Shown here piece after piece: positions 29,201 through 40,800 of a stretch of DNA of 64,000 nt. The notes below the pieces were generated by a model, which saw only the letters and a program-made list of their open reading frames with translations, made no database searches and was not told where the DNA came from. The position numbers and the translations under genes were made by a program. Every line of letters starts with the position of its first letter. The stretch's first letter is position 1. This DNA is from Asterias amurensis (taxonomy: Eukaryota; Echinodermata; Asteroidea; Forcipulatida; Asteriidae), in NCBI RefSeq assembly GCF_032118995.1, contig NC_092656.1, positions 13,692,261-13,756,260 on the forward strand, read 5' to 3'.

Positions 29201-32200
29201 GTTACCTAAGGTATGATTATTGTTATCGTCAAACACTTCCAAATAATTGAGAAAGAAACTTATTTTGGATTTTTCTTTTACTTTTGTGCAATTGTTGTCA
29301 TATATCCATAAAATGATGAACAAGTAAAACTAATTTTGTAGATGTGAAACCAAAACTAAGTTTTGGTTTCTCTAACAGGCCACTCTTCATATGAAAATAG
29401 TGTATCAATCAGTAAATGTATTGTGAAGGAACATTTTGGATTGACATGGATTGATCATTTTACTCTTTTCTGATCCTAGAAACATGAACCAGATCCGATG
29501 TTCTTTGAGAAAGTCGATAAAGATGTGGCTGAGATTATCACCAAGGAGGAAACGAAAACTAAGAAGAAACAAACCCAGGTACTGAAGCTATAAAGAATAC
29601 CAGCATCAATAATTTGAGTGACATGTATCATTCTCTAAATTCTTGGTTAAAGTTCCCTTAGTATAGATTCAAAAGAGTATGTTTTCATTCTTGTTCTTGT
29701 TGATGCTAGCTAGGCCTAGTTGATGCTGTTCAAGCCAAACTTGGATTGGTCATTACAGTGTCAATGTGACCAATTTTGTTTTCAGTGCTTGAAACTCATT
29801 TCTGCCACCCACCCTGATCCTGGGCAGCACAAACAAGATCAAAAGCCAAGGCAGAGGTACCAACAGTAATTGCCGTGGTGCCCTGGGCTTTAGCTGTTAA
29901 GCCATTGTTGATTAACAAACCAAGCTGGTTGGACTAGTCGGCCGAATCTTAGCAAGAAATGAAATTGTAAACAGATGTTGTGACCAAATTCAACATCCCA
30001 TGATTGACGGCTTTGTTTCTGATAATTTCAACACTATTTCGGAATATTTGTGTTAACTGTGGCTATCTGTTTTTGATTTGCATTTATGACTTCCAATAGT
30101 TTTCCATACTTGGTTGGCAAAAACTTGTGCCATGCTGTTGTCATAGAGATGTCTATCGTAAAACCCCAAATGTGTTGAAGCTATGTCGGTGTCCTCCCGA
30201 GGGATGTTGCTGTAGGCACAATGACAGAGGCGGCTGCCTGCATAGAGAATAGAGGAGATTTGAGTTGCTGTAGGATGTCCTGCCTGCAGAAAGCATATAT
30301 CATAATATGATCAATGTTGTGAAGTGCTTCAGAGGGAATATATTATTGACGGTGTTACGATCCAAAAAACTCCAAACTATCCGTGAATATAAATCACTCA
30401 AAAAGCCTGAATTTCCAGATGCAACAAAGAAATCAAACAAGGTGACACTGATGTATAAGAACACAGAAACAAAGCGATTTAATGATAAAACTATCAACCA
30501 CCTCAGTTACCGAATCAGTTTAACAAATATACAATGATTGATTAAATCAAATGTACATTAACAAATGGTTCTTACACAAAATAAGTATCTTACGGGCTAA
30601 TACGTCGACAGCAACAGAAGATACGGTGAGGAACACAAACACTGGCTTTAAACGATCAGCTCCAGGGGCGATAAATAAGTTCTTTGCCGATGTGACTATG
30701 AGCTATCACGGGGTAAACTCACTCCGATAAAATGTCCAGAAGAAGACGAAACAACAACGGGTACACAATCTGACACCCGCCACAAAATATGGGGAAAAGG
30801 CCCCAAAATACCGAACTGTAGACTAAGTTCGAAAATGTCCTTTCCGGAATCTAAATACGCTCTTTAACTGCACTCGGTCAAACGCGAACTCTATCACAAG
30901 CTCCTTCAACGAGTTGTATCACAATCACAGAAGTCATAGCTTCCACCAGTCTTGCGTAATGTGTCCTCTCGAAAATTTCTCACAGCCCGTATTTAAAGGA
31001 TTTGTGTGTGGTTTTCTAGAAAGTACTACACTAGATTGTTCTAGATCCTTCATAACAGATAAGCGCCGCCCACAGTAGGTCAACGGACTTACACAAATAA
31101 AATGATTGACAGCGTGTGCACATGCATTACGTAGGGTCTCATAACAACGGATAGTTCAAAGTTTTTGTTTGAAAATATTGCGTTTGGAAACTAATGAGAA
31201 CGTGTATGAGTGTTGAAGTTTTTTTTTTTTTTTAGAAAATGGCTGCTGAGAATATAAGGAGAGTTCAACATGAAGATGATCTGGAACAGAGGGATCATGA
31301 AATTACTGAAATGAAGACTGTGGTAGAAAAAATGAAGGTTTGTTCATTACATTGTATTTTTAACGTTCTGTATCCTGGCTGTGGTAATTAAAGGCCGAGT
31401 CACACTGCAGCGATAACGAAAACGATAACGATCAAGACGCAAAGAGAACGCATTCTATTGGTTGAATTGCTCCACGCAGAATACGCACACGCTCATTTAA
31501 CCAATGGACTGCGTTCTCTTTGCGTCGTTATCGTTATCGTTCTCGTTATCGCTGCAGTGGGACCGGGCCTTAACTAGATGTCTTGCCAATAGACCACTGA
31601 GCTTGTCTGGTAGCAAGAGACAGTTCAAATACTGTATTTTAGCAGCGAGTACAGCAACAATTTAGATGTTTAATTAAGATTCATCTTAAGATTCAGTTGT
31701 TAATGTTAGCATAATAATTGCACTAAGACATGATGATGCTTAGCAGTAGTTTGACAAATGATAAACAATTAAGATTAATATCTTTGGAAATCTTTTCCTG
31801 TGTTCTGTTTATTTGATTTGATTTGAATTGAATTTATTTTGGTAAAAACACAGCAAGATCATGGCAAAAATACATAGATATGATGATAACAATGGAAAGA
31901 AAATAAACAAAACTAGAAACTGAGCAGAAAACGGACAACATTTTCACAGGATTGCCCACTCAAAGCAATAACTTCAGACTTATTCCCAATTGGGGAGCAT
32001 AGCCTGGGATGGTAGCATTTATCATTTGTATCACAATAACAAATTCATGTATGAAAGTTCTGCTGACACAATATTATAAACAAAAACATAATGGTTATCT
32101 TTGTTTCATTTACTTTTAGGAGGAGCTTGCACAAGTTAAGAAGAGAAATAAACAGCTTTGCTTTATCTTAGCCCAGGGGGAAAGTAAGTGAATAAATTTT

Positions 32201-34607
32201 CAAATAATTTCTGTCTTGTTTTTGTGTTTTTAACCATTTAAACGATGTAAAAATTATAATGGAAGTGGACCTGAACTATTTCAAGTATCCACTGAATATG
32301 TTCTCTGAAGTGACACAAGTTTATGATGGTATACATGTATAAGCACTATGCAGCATTATGCAGAACAATAAAAATTAATACAAATACCAAATTCCTCACA
32401 GATTCTGCCAGAGGTTATTGTTATCTTAAAAGCTAATTGAAGTCCCCACTATACAGCTAAACTATCCAATACAAACCATCCCAAATTGATTTGGTTTGTC
32501 TTGTCTTGTCTTTACTGCACAAACCGCCGCCACTGGGCTATAAACGTGCAGACCCTCATGCATGCATGCTCCCTACTCAAATTGTATATTTTCAAGGAGT
32601 GACTTAAAAGTGTTAATTGGCGTCAGGGGCCGATTTATCTTGTGGCGGGAGTGAGTTCCAGATTGGTATAGTTCTTGAATACGACGAGTGGGGGTAGCAG
32701 TCTTTGTTTGATGAGATGGTGTTATAATTTAGGGTATGACTTTGACGAGTTGTTGGTTGTTCCATTGGTTGCAGTGAAGATTACTGGATCTCCATATGTT
32801 GGATGGAGTTATGGAGTGAGTTTCTTTGTAAAGTGTAGTAAGTCTAGCTATGGTGCGGCATCTTTGGAATGTATCCCATTTGAGGTCCTGTAGCATATCC
32901 GTTACACTACCGGTCTTGCGATAATTGCTTTTGACAAATCTGGCTGCTCTTCGTTAAGCTCTTCGTTGTTGATGTGAACTTGTTGATGAGGATCCCAAAT
33001 AGCACTACAGTATTCAAAGCTTTGGTTGAACAAGAGTTTTATAAGCTCTTTCTTTAGTGGGTTTGGTACAGTTCCAGAAATTTTGCTTGAGCAGTCCAAG
33101 GACTTTGTTTGAATATAGGTTTAACCCTGTACTACATGTACACTGTACGTGTAGGTCAGCCCTTGAACCCAATCAGATGTTCTTACTTATCCCAATAGAG
33201 CCTGTCTTTGTGTGTGCATTGTTTCTTGTGTTTCCCCAGAAACTTGACTACTTTCCATTCAGTCGCCAGTTTATGTTTTGGGTGTCCTTTAAGCAAGTTG
33301 CTACTTTTGCCTTGATTCTCTTTTGTGTAATTGAAAAAGTGTGATCTTGTAGTATGATTTTGTTTTTTTGTGCTTGGGTGTATTTTAATCTAGCCATTTT
33401 TACATTGAGGTTGCAAATAAAATGTTCTTTTTAGTAAGTCATTTATTGTATTTAAGTGTTCCCTTTTTTTGGTAAAAACTCTTGGCGAAAGGCTTTGAGG
33501 AATTAGAATTCTGTATAATATACAATTTGTTTGCCTTTTCATTCACAGTGAAAGACAAAGCTGATGTGTTGAAACAAGTGGATGAACTGACGGCAGTGAA
33601 AGATGAACTGACCACAGAGGTATGTGTGTTTGGTTTCGATATCACTAAAATCAGATTTTAAATTTGATCATAACATTTTTATGATGGATGTTAAATTTGC
33701 ATCGGGGATAAAGAATATTAATTTTTTTTTACCCATAGACTGATGTGTGCTAGCACTGTATACTCAGTACTTTCCCTAGTCCTGTGAAAAAAAACCTGGG
33801 GTATATTTACTCGGGTGGAATTCGAACCCACGACCCTTGCAATTCTAGAGCTGTGTCTTACCAACTAGACTACAGGGATTGCCCAGTTGGAGGTGTTTGA
33901 ATCCTATGTTTTGGCAGCAGGTACTGCAACGATATAATAGATGTTAAATTTGCATCGGGATAAAGAGTATAATTTCTTTTTTTTTTACCCATACACTGAT
34001 GTGTTAGCACTGTATACTCAGTACTTTCCAGAGTCCTGTTAAAAAATATCAGTAGGCATATTTACTCATTATTTTTTTCTCATCAAATTTTGAATTGTGG
34101 AGGTGCTCTAAATTGTTTTGACTGATGCCTTGCCTCTAAACCAGCCTCATCCTACATAACATTTCAAGGGCGCTAAAAGGAGTCTCAAAATTCAAACATA
34201 CCTTGCAGAAAAATGCTGTATAAAGCGTATATAAGAAGCCAATACTATCTGCACATGTTTGATTTTGAGAGAACGCCTTACATTACAAGGCAAGGATGGC
34301 CACTTCCAGATGAGGGCTGCACTTTACTGTCATAGTACGTTGCCACTTACTCCTGCTGGGGCTGAAACAAACACTGTTACCCCACTTCACAGTTTGTAAG
34401 GATGTAGGCATGAGTATCATCCACTAGGAACCTCAGGAGTTTATCTGCATTTCAATTTTTTTTTCTTTTTTCAAAATGCTTATTTACTTACCCTTAGTTG
34501 TTTTGTCGTTTAAGGTTTCAGAGCTTCATGCAGCGTTAGAGCAGGAAAGATCCAAAGTGTCCACATTGAAATCTGAGCTTCAAAGACTACATGATAGGAA
34601 GAAGTAA
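26054..34607 (+). CDS. GKAP1: G kinase-anchoring protein 1-like, complete (9 exons, 370 aa)
   Basis: GKAP1 (GKAP42) is a coiled-coil anchoring protein for cGMP-dependent protein kinase I, reported at the Golgi in mammals. Exons: 26054-26287, 27585-27773, 28166-28243, 29028-29210, 29480-29578, 31236-31337, 32120-32183, 33549-33619, 34515-34607. All introns are GT-AG with matching phases. Seen: an N-terminal SSRFDIL motif, a basic KKRIKKKKNKQQQQ stretch (about 63-76), LRDIAFKI-like and MQWEDWKRKD segments matching vertebrate GKAP1, DLQKAILASKVEFE, a KMxFFEKVDKDV-like segment, and a C-terminal coiled coil (about 262-370) with KDKADVLKQVDEL and LHAALEQERSKV. Length is close to the human protein (about 366 aa). 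The ATG has A at -3 and G at +4. Ends HDRKK then TAA. Ortholog assignment is confident; the echinoderm function is inferred. Confidence 0.93.
26617..27121. mobile_element. Family-C MITE interrupted by a family-D element
   Basis: TTAA-flanked (26613-26616, 27122-27125). Termini AGCCATTGGACCCTTTCGG and GGGTCCAATGGCT. Contains the ACCGATTGAGCCTAAATTTTC block shared with the other C copies. A 132-bp element splits it. Confidence 0.88.
26714..26845. mobile_element. Family-D hAT-like MITE with 8-bp target duplication
   Basis: 132 bp. Termini GGAAAAGTTTCCGTATGGCG and its inverse. The host repeat is duplicated as GACTTCTC at 26706-26713 and 26846-26853, an 8-bp duplication as expected for hAT elements. 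Confidence 0.85.
27585..27773 (+). CDS. GKAP1: GKAP1-like exon 2 (residues 79-141)
   Basis: Opens LRDIAFNKIPSIPKG and ends MQWEDWKRKDKG. Acceptor ACAG, donor GTAGGA. Confidence 0.92.
27885..28050. mobile_element. Partial, diverged family-B MITE
   Basis: AGGGAAGGTACACGTTTGG, then GTTGATAGTATGAAACATTG, fading after TTTTGAGAAAAAGGTAATTG. Confidence 0.65.
28166..28243 (+). CDS. GKAP1: GKAP1-like exon 3 (residues 142-167)
   Basis: HVQDQFQDDLQKAILASKVE then FERQQQ; phase 0 at both ends, donor GTGAGG. Confidence 0.92.
29028..29210 (+). CDS. GKAP1: GKAP1-like exon 4 (residues 168-228)
   Basis: FVHEVGPVLNEDDQA, a basic RKERRKHMQGKDKPHPVSL block corresponding to the vertebrate KDRPLTVSL segment, then GGGIDEVELPK. 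Confidence 0.92.
29480..29578 (+). CDS. GKAP1: GKAP1-like exon 5 (residues 229-261)
   Basis: KHEPDPMFFEKVDKDVAEII followed by a Lys-rich end; acceptor CTAG, donor GTACTG. Confidence 0.9.
29579..31235. other. GKAP1-like intron 5, no element identified
   Basis: 1.66 kb without a recognised exon or any of the repeat families named here. Open frames near 30307-30537 show no known domain. Confidence 0.45.
31236..31337 (+). CDS. GKAP1: GKAP1-like exon 6 (residues 262-295)
   Basis: KMAAENIRRVQHEDDLEQRD to VVEKMK, start of the coiled coil. The acceptor follows a long poly-T tract. Confidence 0.9.
31392..31569. mobile_element. Family-E palindromic MITE
   Basis: TTAA on both sides. Arms AGTCACACTGCAGCGATAAC and GTTATCGCTGCAGTGGGACC. 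The arms also hold CGCAAAGAGAACGCATTCTA and its inverse. Confidence 0.88.
32120..32183 (+). CDS. GKAP1: GKAP1-like exon 7 (residues 296-316)
   Basis: EELAQVKKRNKQLCFILAQG; ends in phase 1 at GAA A|GTAAGT. Confidence 0.9.
32590..33120 (-). pseudogene. LINE reverse-transcriptase C-terminal remnant (CR1/Rex-like)
   Basis: Minus strand reads, with frameshifts, NPLKKELIKLLFNQSFEYCS, AIWDPHQQ, then in other frames RAARFVKSN-like sequence, GSVTDMLQDLKWDTFQ, RTIARLTTLYKETHSI and finally a PINTFKSLL-like end. This order (EYCSAIWDPH, RRAARFV, LQDLKW, RR..ARL..LYK, FK.SL) is the 3' end of many invertebrate non-LTR ORF2 proteins. Decayed and 5' truncated, in GKAP1-like intron 7. Confidence 0.8.
33549..33619 (+). 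CDS. GKAP1: GKAP1-like exon 8 (residues 317-340)
   Basis: MKDKADVLKQVDELTAVKDE then LTTE. Closest match to the vertebrate MKDKAEILLQVDE segment. Confidence 0.93.
33680..33900 (-). mobile_element. tRNA-derived SINE
   Basis: Minus strand has A box TAGTCTAGTTGGTAAGAC (33873-33858 region) and B box GGGTTCGAATTCC (33829-33817). The tail contains GAGTATACAGTGCTAGCACA. A second copy of the tail only lies at about 33940-34070. Confidence 0.78.
33940..34070 (-). mobile_element. SINE tail fragment, second copy
   Basis: Repeats the 3' part of the preceding SINE (GATGTTAAATTTGCATCGGG ... CACTGTATACTCAGTACTTT) without the tRNA-like head. Suggests a tandem insertion or partial duplication. Confidence 0.7.
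34515..34607 (+). CDS. GKAP1: GKAP1-like exon 9 (residues 341-370, stop)
   Basis: VSELHAALEQERSKVSTLKS ending HDRKK and TAA at 34605-34607. Confidence 0.93.
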   Translation, partial: VSELHAALEQERSKVSTLKSELQRLHDRKK

Positions 34608-35588
34608 AGACGGAGACAACAGATTCGCAAAAGTGTCGTGTGTGTGAGGACCAAAATGTTATACCCCAGTGGAACTACTGGCTCCAAATAATGAGTTGAC
34701 TTTGAAACAGCTGCCTAAAACATCATCAGTGAACGACTGGACTGAAATAAATATGACATTGTCAAACCTGTTGATTTGGCAATCTGGATCAGGAGGACAG
34801 ATTCCTTTCAAATGTGGCCATTACAGTGGCAAAACTAACACCGTGTAGCCATTCCAAAGCTCTCTGGCATTTTATATGGGAATCTACCAAGTGCATTAGA
34901 TCTCATCTTCATCTGATTACTACTCAACACTTGCAGTAAAGGTTGGACCCTGGCCTCTTGTTCAAGCTTTGCCCATTGGTCAAGTCTGGATTTTCAGCTG
35001 GTTTTTAAATGATGCAATCTGGTACTCATATTTGACAGTGTCCAAGAAAACTAAGTATCAGAATGTCAATTTAAACCCTGTAGTAGGTATCACAAAAGTT
35101 GTCTTTCGCACTCGGATCACTAAAAAACTGTTGATGTTAACTGGATGATTTTAAGGTAGCAAACAACTTTTAATTACCATAGTTATTCCACAACTTGAGT
35201 AATGATACATGTATACGTTGCTTTGATTCTGGAAAGTATACTCTGTCAAATCCTTATTATTGCTAACAAGTGTCCTAAAAGTTTCAGAGAATAAGTGATT
35301 ATGTTTTCAAATGAACGAAATGGGTAATTGTTTATTTTGTTTCATTACTTTTGATTGGGAAAGCATTTTGCTTCTGATATTCCAACAAAGATATTCAGGA
35401 TTATTACATTATTACATTGCTTGCACATGGGTACTCTATGTATGATTTCTCTTTTGTTATTATTATTATTTATTCAGCCAATTCAACAATAAAAAAGGAC
35501 AATACTTCCAGATGGGCTATGAGAAACTCCCTGTAGAAAACATTCTTTTACCAACTATGATAAAAAACTAATACTTTGCACAACTTAA

Positions 35589-36073
35589 AGGAACACGTTG
35601 CCTTGGATCGGACGAGTTGGTCTATAAAAAGCGTTTGAAACCGTTTGTTATGAAATGTACATGGTTAGGAAGATGTTTTAAAAGTAGAATATAATGATCC
35701 ACACAAGTATCACTCATTTGCACGGTTTTCTTTTTACGTCGTGAACTATCACGGTCGGCCATTTATGGGAGTTAAAATTTTGATTCCCATAAATGGCCGA
35801 GTGTGTTATTGGACGAGGTAAAAAGAAAACCACGCAATTTTGAGGCATATTTGTGTAGATCATTGTATTCTACTTTTACATCATCTTTCTAAGTACATCA
35901 AATTTCGAGTTATTGGACGAGGTAAAAAGAAAACCACGCAATTTCGAGGCATATTTGTGTAGATCATTGTATTCTACTTTTACATCATCTTTCTAACCAT
36001 ATGCATTTTATAACAAACGGTCACAAAACGCTTTTCAAAGACCAACTCGACTGATCCAAGGCAACGTGTTCCT
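35589..36073. mobile_element. Family-A MITE with internal duplication
   Basis: TTAA-flanked. AGGAACACGTTGCCTTGG and inverted end. The right arm carries a ~95-bp segment twice (about 35806-35900 and 35908-36000), each including AAACCACGCAATTT and TTGTGTAGATCATTGTATTC. Confidence 0.88.
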
Positions 36074-36767
36074 TTAATTTTGGTAATACTTTGCAATCAG
36101 GTCCTGCTGTTAGATTGCATTACACATCACCCACAGTAGGCCTATGTAACACTGGCAACTTTGTACTATAAATCTTACCCTTTCCTTTGAACATTTTCAT
36201 TTTTTGAATTATCAATGGAGTTTAAAATGTTTAAGACAAAAGCAAATTTATGAATAAATTACTTTGCTTACTTTTGTTTAATTGTTGAATTATTTCTCAG
36301 TGAAAACATTTTTAGAAATTTACAATTAAAGCAAATAATATTCCATTTTTAAAAAGTTAAAAAGAAATTCCCCTTAAAACACACCAAACGTATTAATAAA
36401 AAAAATTGTTGAAGTTGTGTGTTGTCTAAAGAAATTCAACACTTGTTGATGAGTTTGCATATTCCTTTATTATAATGTGGAAAAATATCAGAGTAGGTAG
36501 GCCCCAGTTTTTGTGGGATTTTTTTTATTTTAAATAAACGTTGACTGCCACAAATTGTTTACATTTATTTTTGTCTTGATGTAATTTTAAAGTAATAATT
36601 AACCCAGATCAAAGATTTTTTAGTCAAAGAAAACGAGACTTGTACTGACAAAATAAGTTTTGCTGTATAAAGTGTCTAAGTTTCAATAATTGAAACAGTA
36701 ATTTTGGTTAATGACTTTGGGGAATTTTAACTTATGGCTATAAATGTGCAGTTTATTTTTCGCTTAA

Positions 36768-37139
36768 AGAAACACGTTGCCTTGGATCGGACGAGTTGGT
36801 CAAAACAAAAGCGTTTGTAACCGTTTTTTATATAATGCATATGGTTGGAAAGATGTTTTAAAAGTAGCATACAATGATCCACACAAGTTTGCCTCGAAAT
36901 TACGTGGTTTTCCTTCTACTGTGCGAACTATCACCGTCGGCCATTTATGGGAGTCAAAATTTTGACCCCCATATATGGCAGACGTGTTAGTCGACGAGTT
37001 AAAAGGAAAACCACGCAATTTCGAGGCATGTTTGTGTGGATCATTGTATTCTACTTTTACAACATCTTTCTACCCATATGCATCCGGTTACAAACGTTTT
37101 TCAAAGACCAACTCGACCGATCCAAGGCAACGTGTTCCT
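36768..37139. mobile_element. Family-A MITE
   Basis: TTAA-flanked; AGAAACACGTTGCCTTGG to AAGGCAACGTGTTCCT, with the CGGCCATTTATGGGAGTCA centre partly mutated on the right arm. Confidence 0.88.
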
Positions 37140-37698
37140 TTAAGAAGAACTCTGGCTCAAATATAGGATTTGCTTAACTGGTCTTTGTCATTCATAAGGT
37201 TACAATGTCATTACATTTACATTGCTGGTTTAAGTGTCTGCTAATCAGTAATTCAGGTTTCTTTAATCAGTAGGCATAATAGATGTGTCTCAGCAAAGTT
37301 GCCTTTTTCATGTTTCCTCAAGGGAACATTTTTAGTTTCCATAAGTTCAATCTATGGCCATTGTTCTTGCTTTTTTTAATGAATAAAATAATTGAAAATA
37401 AACTCATGTATGTTACATGGTATTTAATTTAAGTTTGTTTTTCTCATTCCCCCAAATTTCCGGCCAAACCTCACATCTAAGGTACAAGTTTCTTGATTTT
37501 TAGAAGTTATTTGACATATTTAAAATATATAAAGAAGCCTTTAAAGATCTGAACAAAAAAGAAGTATTTTAGTTGACACGTTCGGTTTTTATTTTTTCTT
37601 GAGTTTTTTAAAACAATTTTCTTGAGTTTTTTTTATATGTTTATGCATACCAAAGTACTGCATACTGAAAGAGCCTCCCTACGGACGGCAGATCAAAC

Positions 37699-37740
37699 AT
37701 GGCCGCCCCCATGAAACGCAAAAGTTGTGTGCTGCTGTGA
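37699..37740 (+). promoter_or_regulatory. Upstream ORF in the TPR gene leader
   Basis: ATGG in a good initiation context (A at -3, G at +4) opens a 13-codon frame, MAAPMKRKSCVLL, ending TGA at 37738-37740, 63 bases before the proposed main ATG. If the transcript begins upstream of 37699, ribosomes would meet it first. Confidence 0.45.
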
Positions 37741-37803
37741 AACTTTCATTTCTGCTGGTACTGCTTGTTATTGTATTTCGCTCGCTTATTGCAAGAAGAC
37801 ATA

Positions 37804-37812
37804 ATGAACAAG
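37804..37812 (+). CDS. TPR gene, proposed first coding exon (residues 1-3)
   Basis: ATG AAC AAG followed by donor GTAAGA. This phase matches exon 2. The start is chosen because upstream in-frame sequence is closed by TGA at 37738. Confidence 0.45.
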
Positions 37813-40800
37813 GTAAGAGAAATTTTACTTATATACTGCATAATTTGGTTTTCGAGCATGTCGAGAGAGTAGTTTTTAAATTTGAAACAAATTCTGTCGT
37901 CCGACATGTCCGACCATGGACTATCATGGAGGTACCTCCATGGTCCGACACTCTATGGTCCGACCAAGCAAGGGGATCCCCCCGCAGTCGCACACATTTT
38001 GTTCGCACACAAAATATGCCACCACTACACTAGCACTACACTACACTACACAGCATGGAGCATCATCATGCACTGATGGAGCATCATCATACACTGATGG
38101 AGCATCATCATGCAATGATAACGTAGGAGGTCCTGTTTTCGAGGTGTCCCTAAAATCGTGGCAAATCTTTTACCTCTCTGTGCGCGATGTAAACAGTCCC
38201 TAGATAAAAATTGTGTAGTTTTATTTTCCAAGCAAAGAGTCTCCTCTCCCTTGACCAAAACTTAGAAACAGATAAGGCTCCACTGGATATTTGCACTTGT
38301 AAATGCAAAAAGTTTGGTATTTTAGGCATTTCTACAAGGTACAAAAATATGTCATAATGTTGAGGCCATATAAAAAATATTTGCACACCGAAAAAATTTC
38401 ATCAAACACTATTTCAATTCACAATTCATGATGATCAAATCATGTGACTGAATATTTTTCTGAGCATTCTGGGGAAATAATACAGAGGCTTAAAGAAGCC
38501 ATGTGCCTTATATCATTTTCTAATATTTTTGGAGATTTTTTGTTTAACCCCCGATCAATATTATTAATATTAAAATTTAAATGATCAGCTTGTTGATTCA
38601 ATTATCACTGTTTATTTATACGCTTTATTATAAATTTTAAAAGAAAAAAAACCGGAAAAAATAAGTAAAAATCAGATTTGAAAGCCAATGATTATTCACA
38701 CTTTTTATTAAATTATTTATTTTTGTTATTTTTTGCAAATTACCATGGTAATTTTAAAATTTCATTAAAAAATATTTTGAATAAAACGAAGACAACTGCT
38801 GGCTATAGATTCATACACAGAGTCTCAAAGAACACTTGTAGTCACTGTAGATGTTTCTTCCATGTATGGCTTCACCGGGAAACCATGCTTTCTTGTTTGC
38901 CGTGAAAACAGGAAAAATTCAAAACAAATGGGGCCATTTGAAGTCATCGAAGATCGGTGTGTAGTGTGAACATTTCAATGTCCATCAAGTTTTAATATGT
39001 GTTTGCATACTTCATATTAACAAAAGAAGGTAATTAGGGCATCGGTTGATATAAGGCATCATTATTTTTTTTTCCCAATTTAAAGAAAAAGGCATAACAG
39101 CGTGAAAACTGGTAAGGGGAGGATACATGCTCCATGAATGGAGGTAGCATTCCTGGCTCCCACCACCAGATAAAGAAAGAAACTAGAAATTGAGTACAGT
39201 ACTGCACACTGCCACAGCACTGCACACTATTGTAATTACAAAAAAAAAGAAAAGAAAGTAAACTAAGAAGTTAAATTTAAAAGAAAAAGAACGGGCCTGA
39301 AAAAATAGGCCTTTTATCATAATTAAAAATGTAAATTGTCATGATAAAATATTATTAAGCCAAAACTCAAAAAGGGATAACAAAAAAAGTGCCCTAGTGG
39401 GAGCTGCCAGGTGAAGTTTCGGAAAAATGTTACAACCTCGCCACCAATTTCTGCCCCCTTTGTTTTCTTTTTCTTTTTCACCTGAGGATGTAAAAAAAAA
39501 ATTTAAAAGTGAGTTTAAAAATGTATTTTGTCTTGAAGTTTTTTTTCAATCCCAGCAGTTTAGGCAGTCCTATTGGTGGTCGACGCAGACAAGTGAAATA
39601 TACATTGCCTTTTACCTTCATTTTAACACTTCCCCCAATAATCATTGCGCATACCACAAACTGACCTAACTCGGTCACAGTTTTAAGTTGCAGTCTTAAA
39701 TGTCTTTAACCACCATCAGGGTTTTTGCCGTGCGCACACGGCCAGGAATGTGACGGTTTCAAACCGACATTTAAGACCTCTTTACCGTTAATACTCATCC
39801 ATTTGTATTGTTCACTTATCTGTATAGGAAAAGGCAGAAGAGTCAAGGGAGCGCGGCAATGCCTGTATGAAGAAAGGGAGTCCCACTGAGGCGTTCTTCT
39901 ACTATACTGAAGCTATCAAATGGAATCCTACAGACCCTCGTCTGTACAGCAATCGTTCCCTCTCATTCCTACAGATCGACCAGCACTACCACGCACTAGA
40001 GGATGCCAAGAAGGCCATCAAACTCAATCCAAATTGGCCAAAGGTATTTGTGGTGACACCATTTATTTCCTTTCCGCAATTTCTATAATCTTGTGTAAAC
40101 AAGAATTTTAACTACCCGGTAAGTGGTTTGTGGTAACACCGTGATCTATTTTGGGTACTGTGTGATGTTTCCGAAAAGAACCAGTGGTTAATGACTCAAC
40201 GTTTAGATCAGTAGGCCTATACTGCTTGTGCACTAAAAGTTATTATACCATGCAAAGTTTTCAAGAGTTTTTGAACGATTCTTGTGCTGTTTTTTCCCCC
40301 TCTCCAAAACAAGCATTCCACTCTAATTACAACCCCTCTTGTTTCAATCCTCAGGGTCATTTTAGAAAGGGAGAGGTAGAGATGAGTACAGGGCATTACC
40401 AGGAGGCAGTCTGCTCATACCAAGTAAGTATTGCTTATTAGTTTTAAAGACACTGGACACCTTTGGTAATTGTCAAAGACCATGCAGTCTTCTCACTTGT
40501 AGTATCTCAACATTATATGCACAAAATAACAAACCTGTAAAAATTTGAACTCAATTCGTCGTCGAAGTTGCGAGATATTAATAAAAGAAAAAAACACCCT
40601 TGTTGCACCATGGTCACATGAAGTTGTGTGCTTTCAGATGCTTGATTTTGAGACCTCAAATTCTAAATCTGAGGTCTCAAAATCAAATTCGTGGAAAACT
40701 ACTTCTTTCTCGAAAACTCCGTCACTTCAGAGGGAGCTGTTTCTCACAATGTTTTATACTATCGACCTCTCCCCATTACTTTTAATTAAGAAAGGTTTTA

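Larger units (their letters stand above)
34608..37698. other. GKAP1-like 3' UTR and spacer to the TPR gene
   Basis: AATAAA hexamers occur at 34748, 35489 and 36253, so the 3' UTR end is ambiguous. Two family-A MITEs lie here (35589-36073, 36768-37139). No open reading frame is convincing. Confidence 0.5.

Noticed and set aside
37725-38033. Long frame with a hydrophobic start reading through 37813
   Set aside because: Has no in-frame ATG and continues across the GTAAGA donor into intron; kept only as a finding about the N-terminus.
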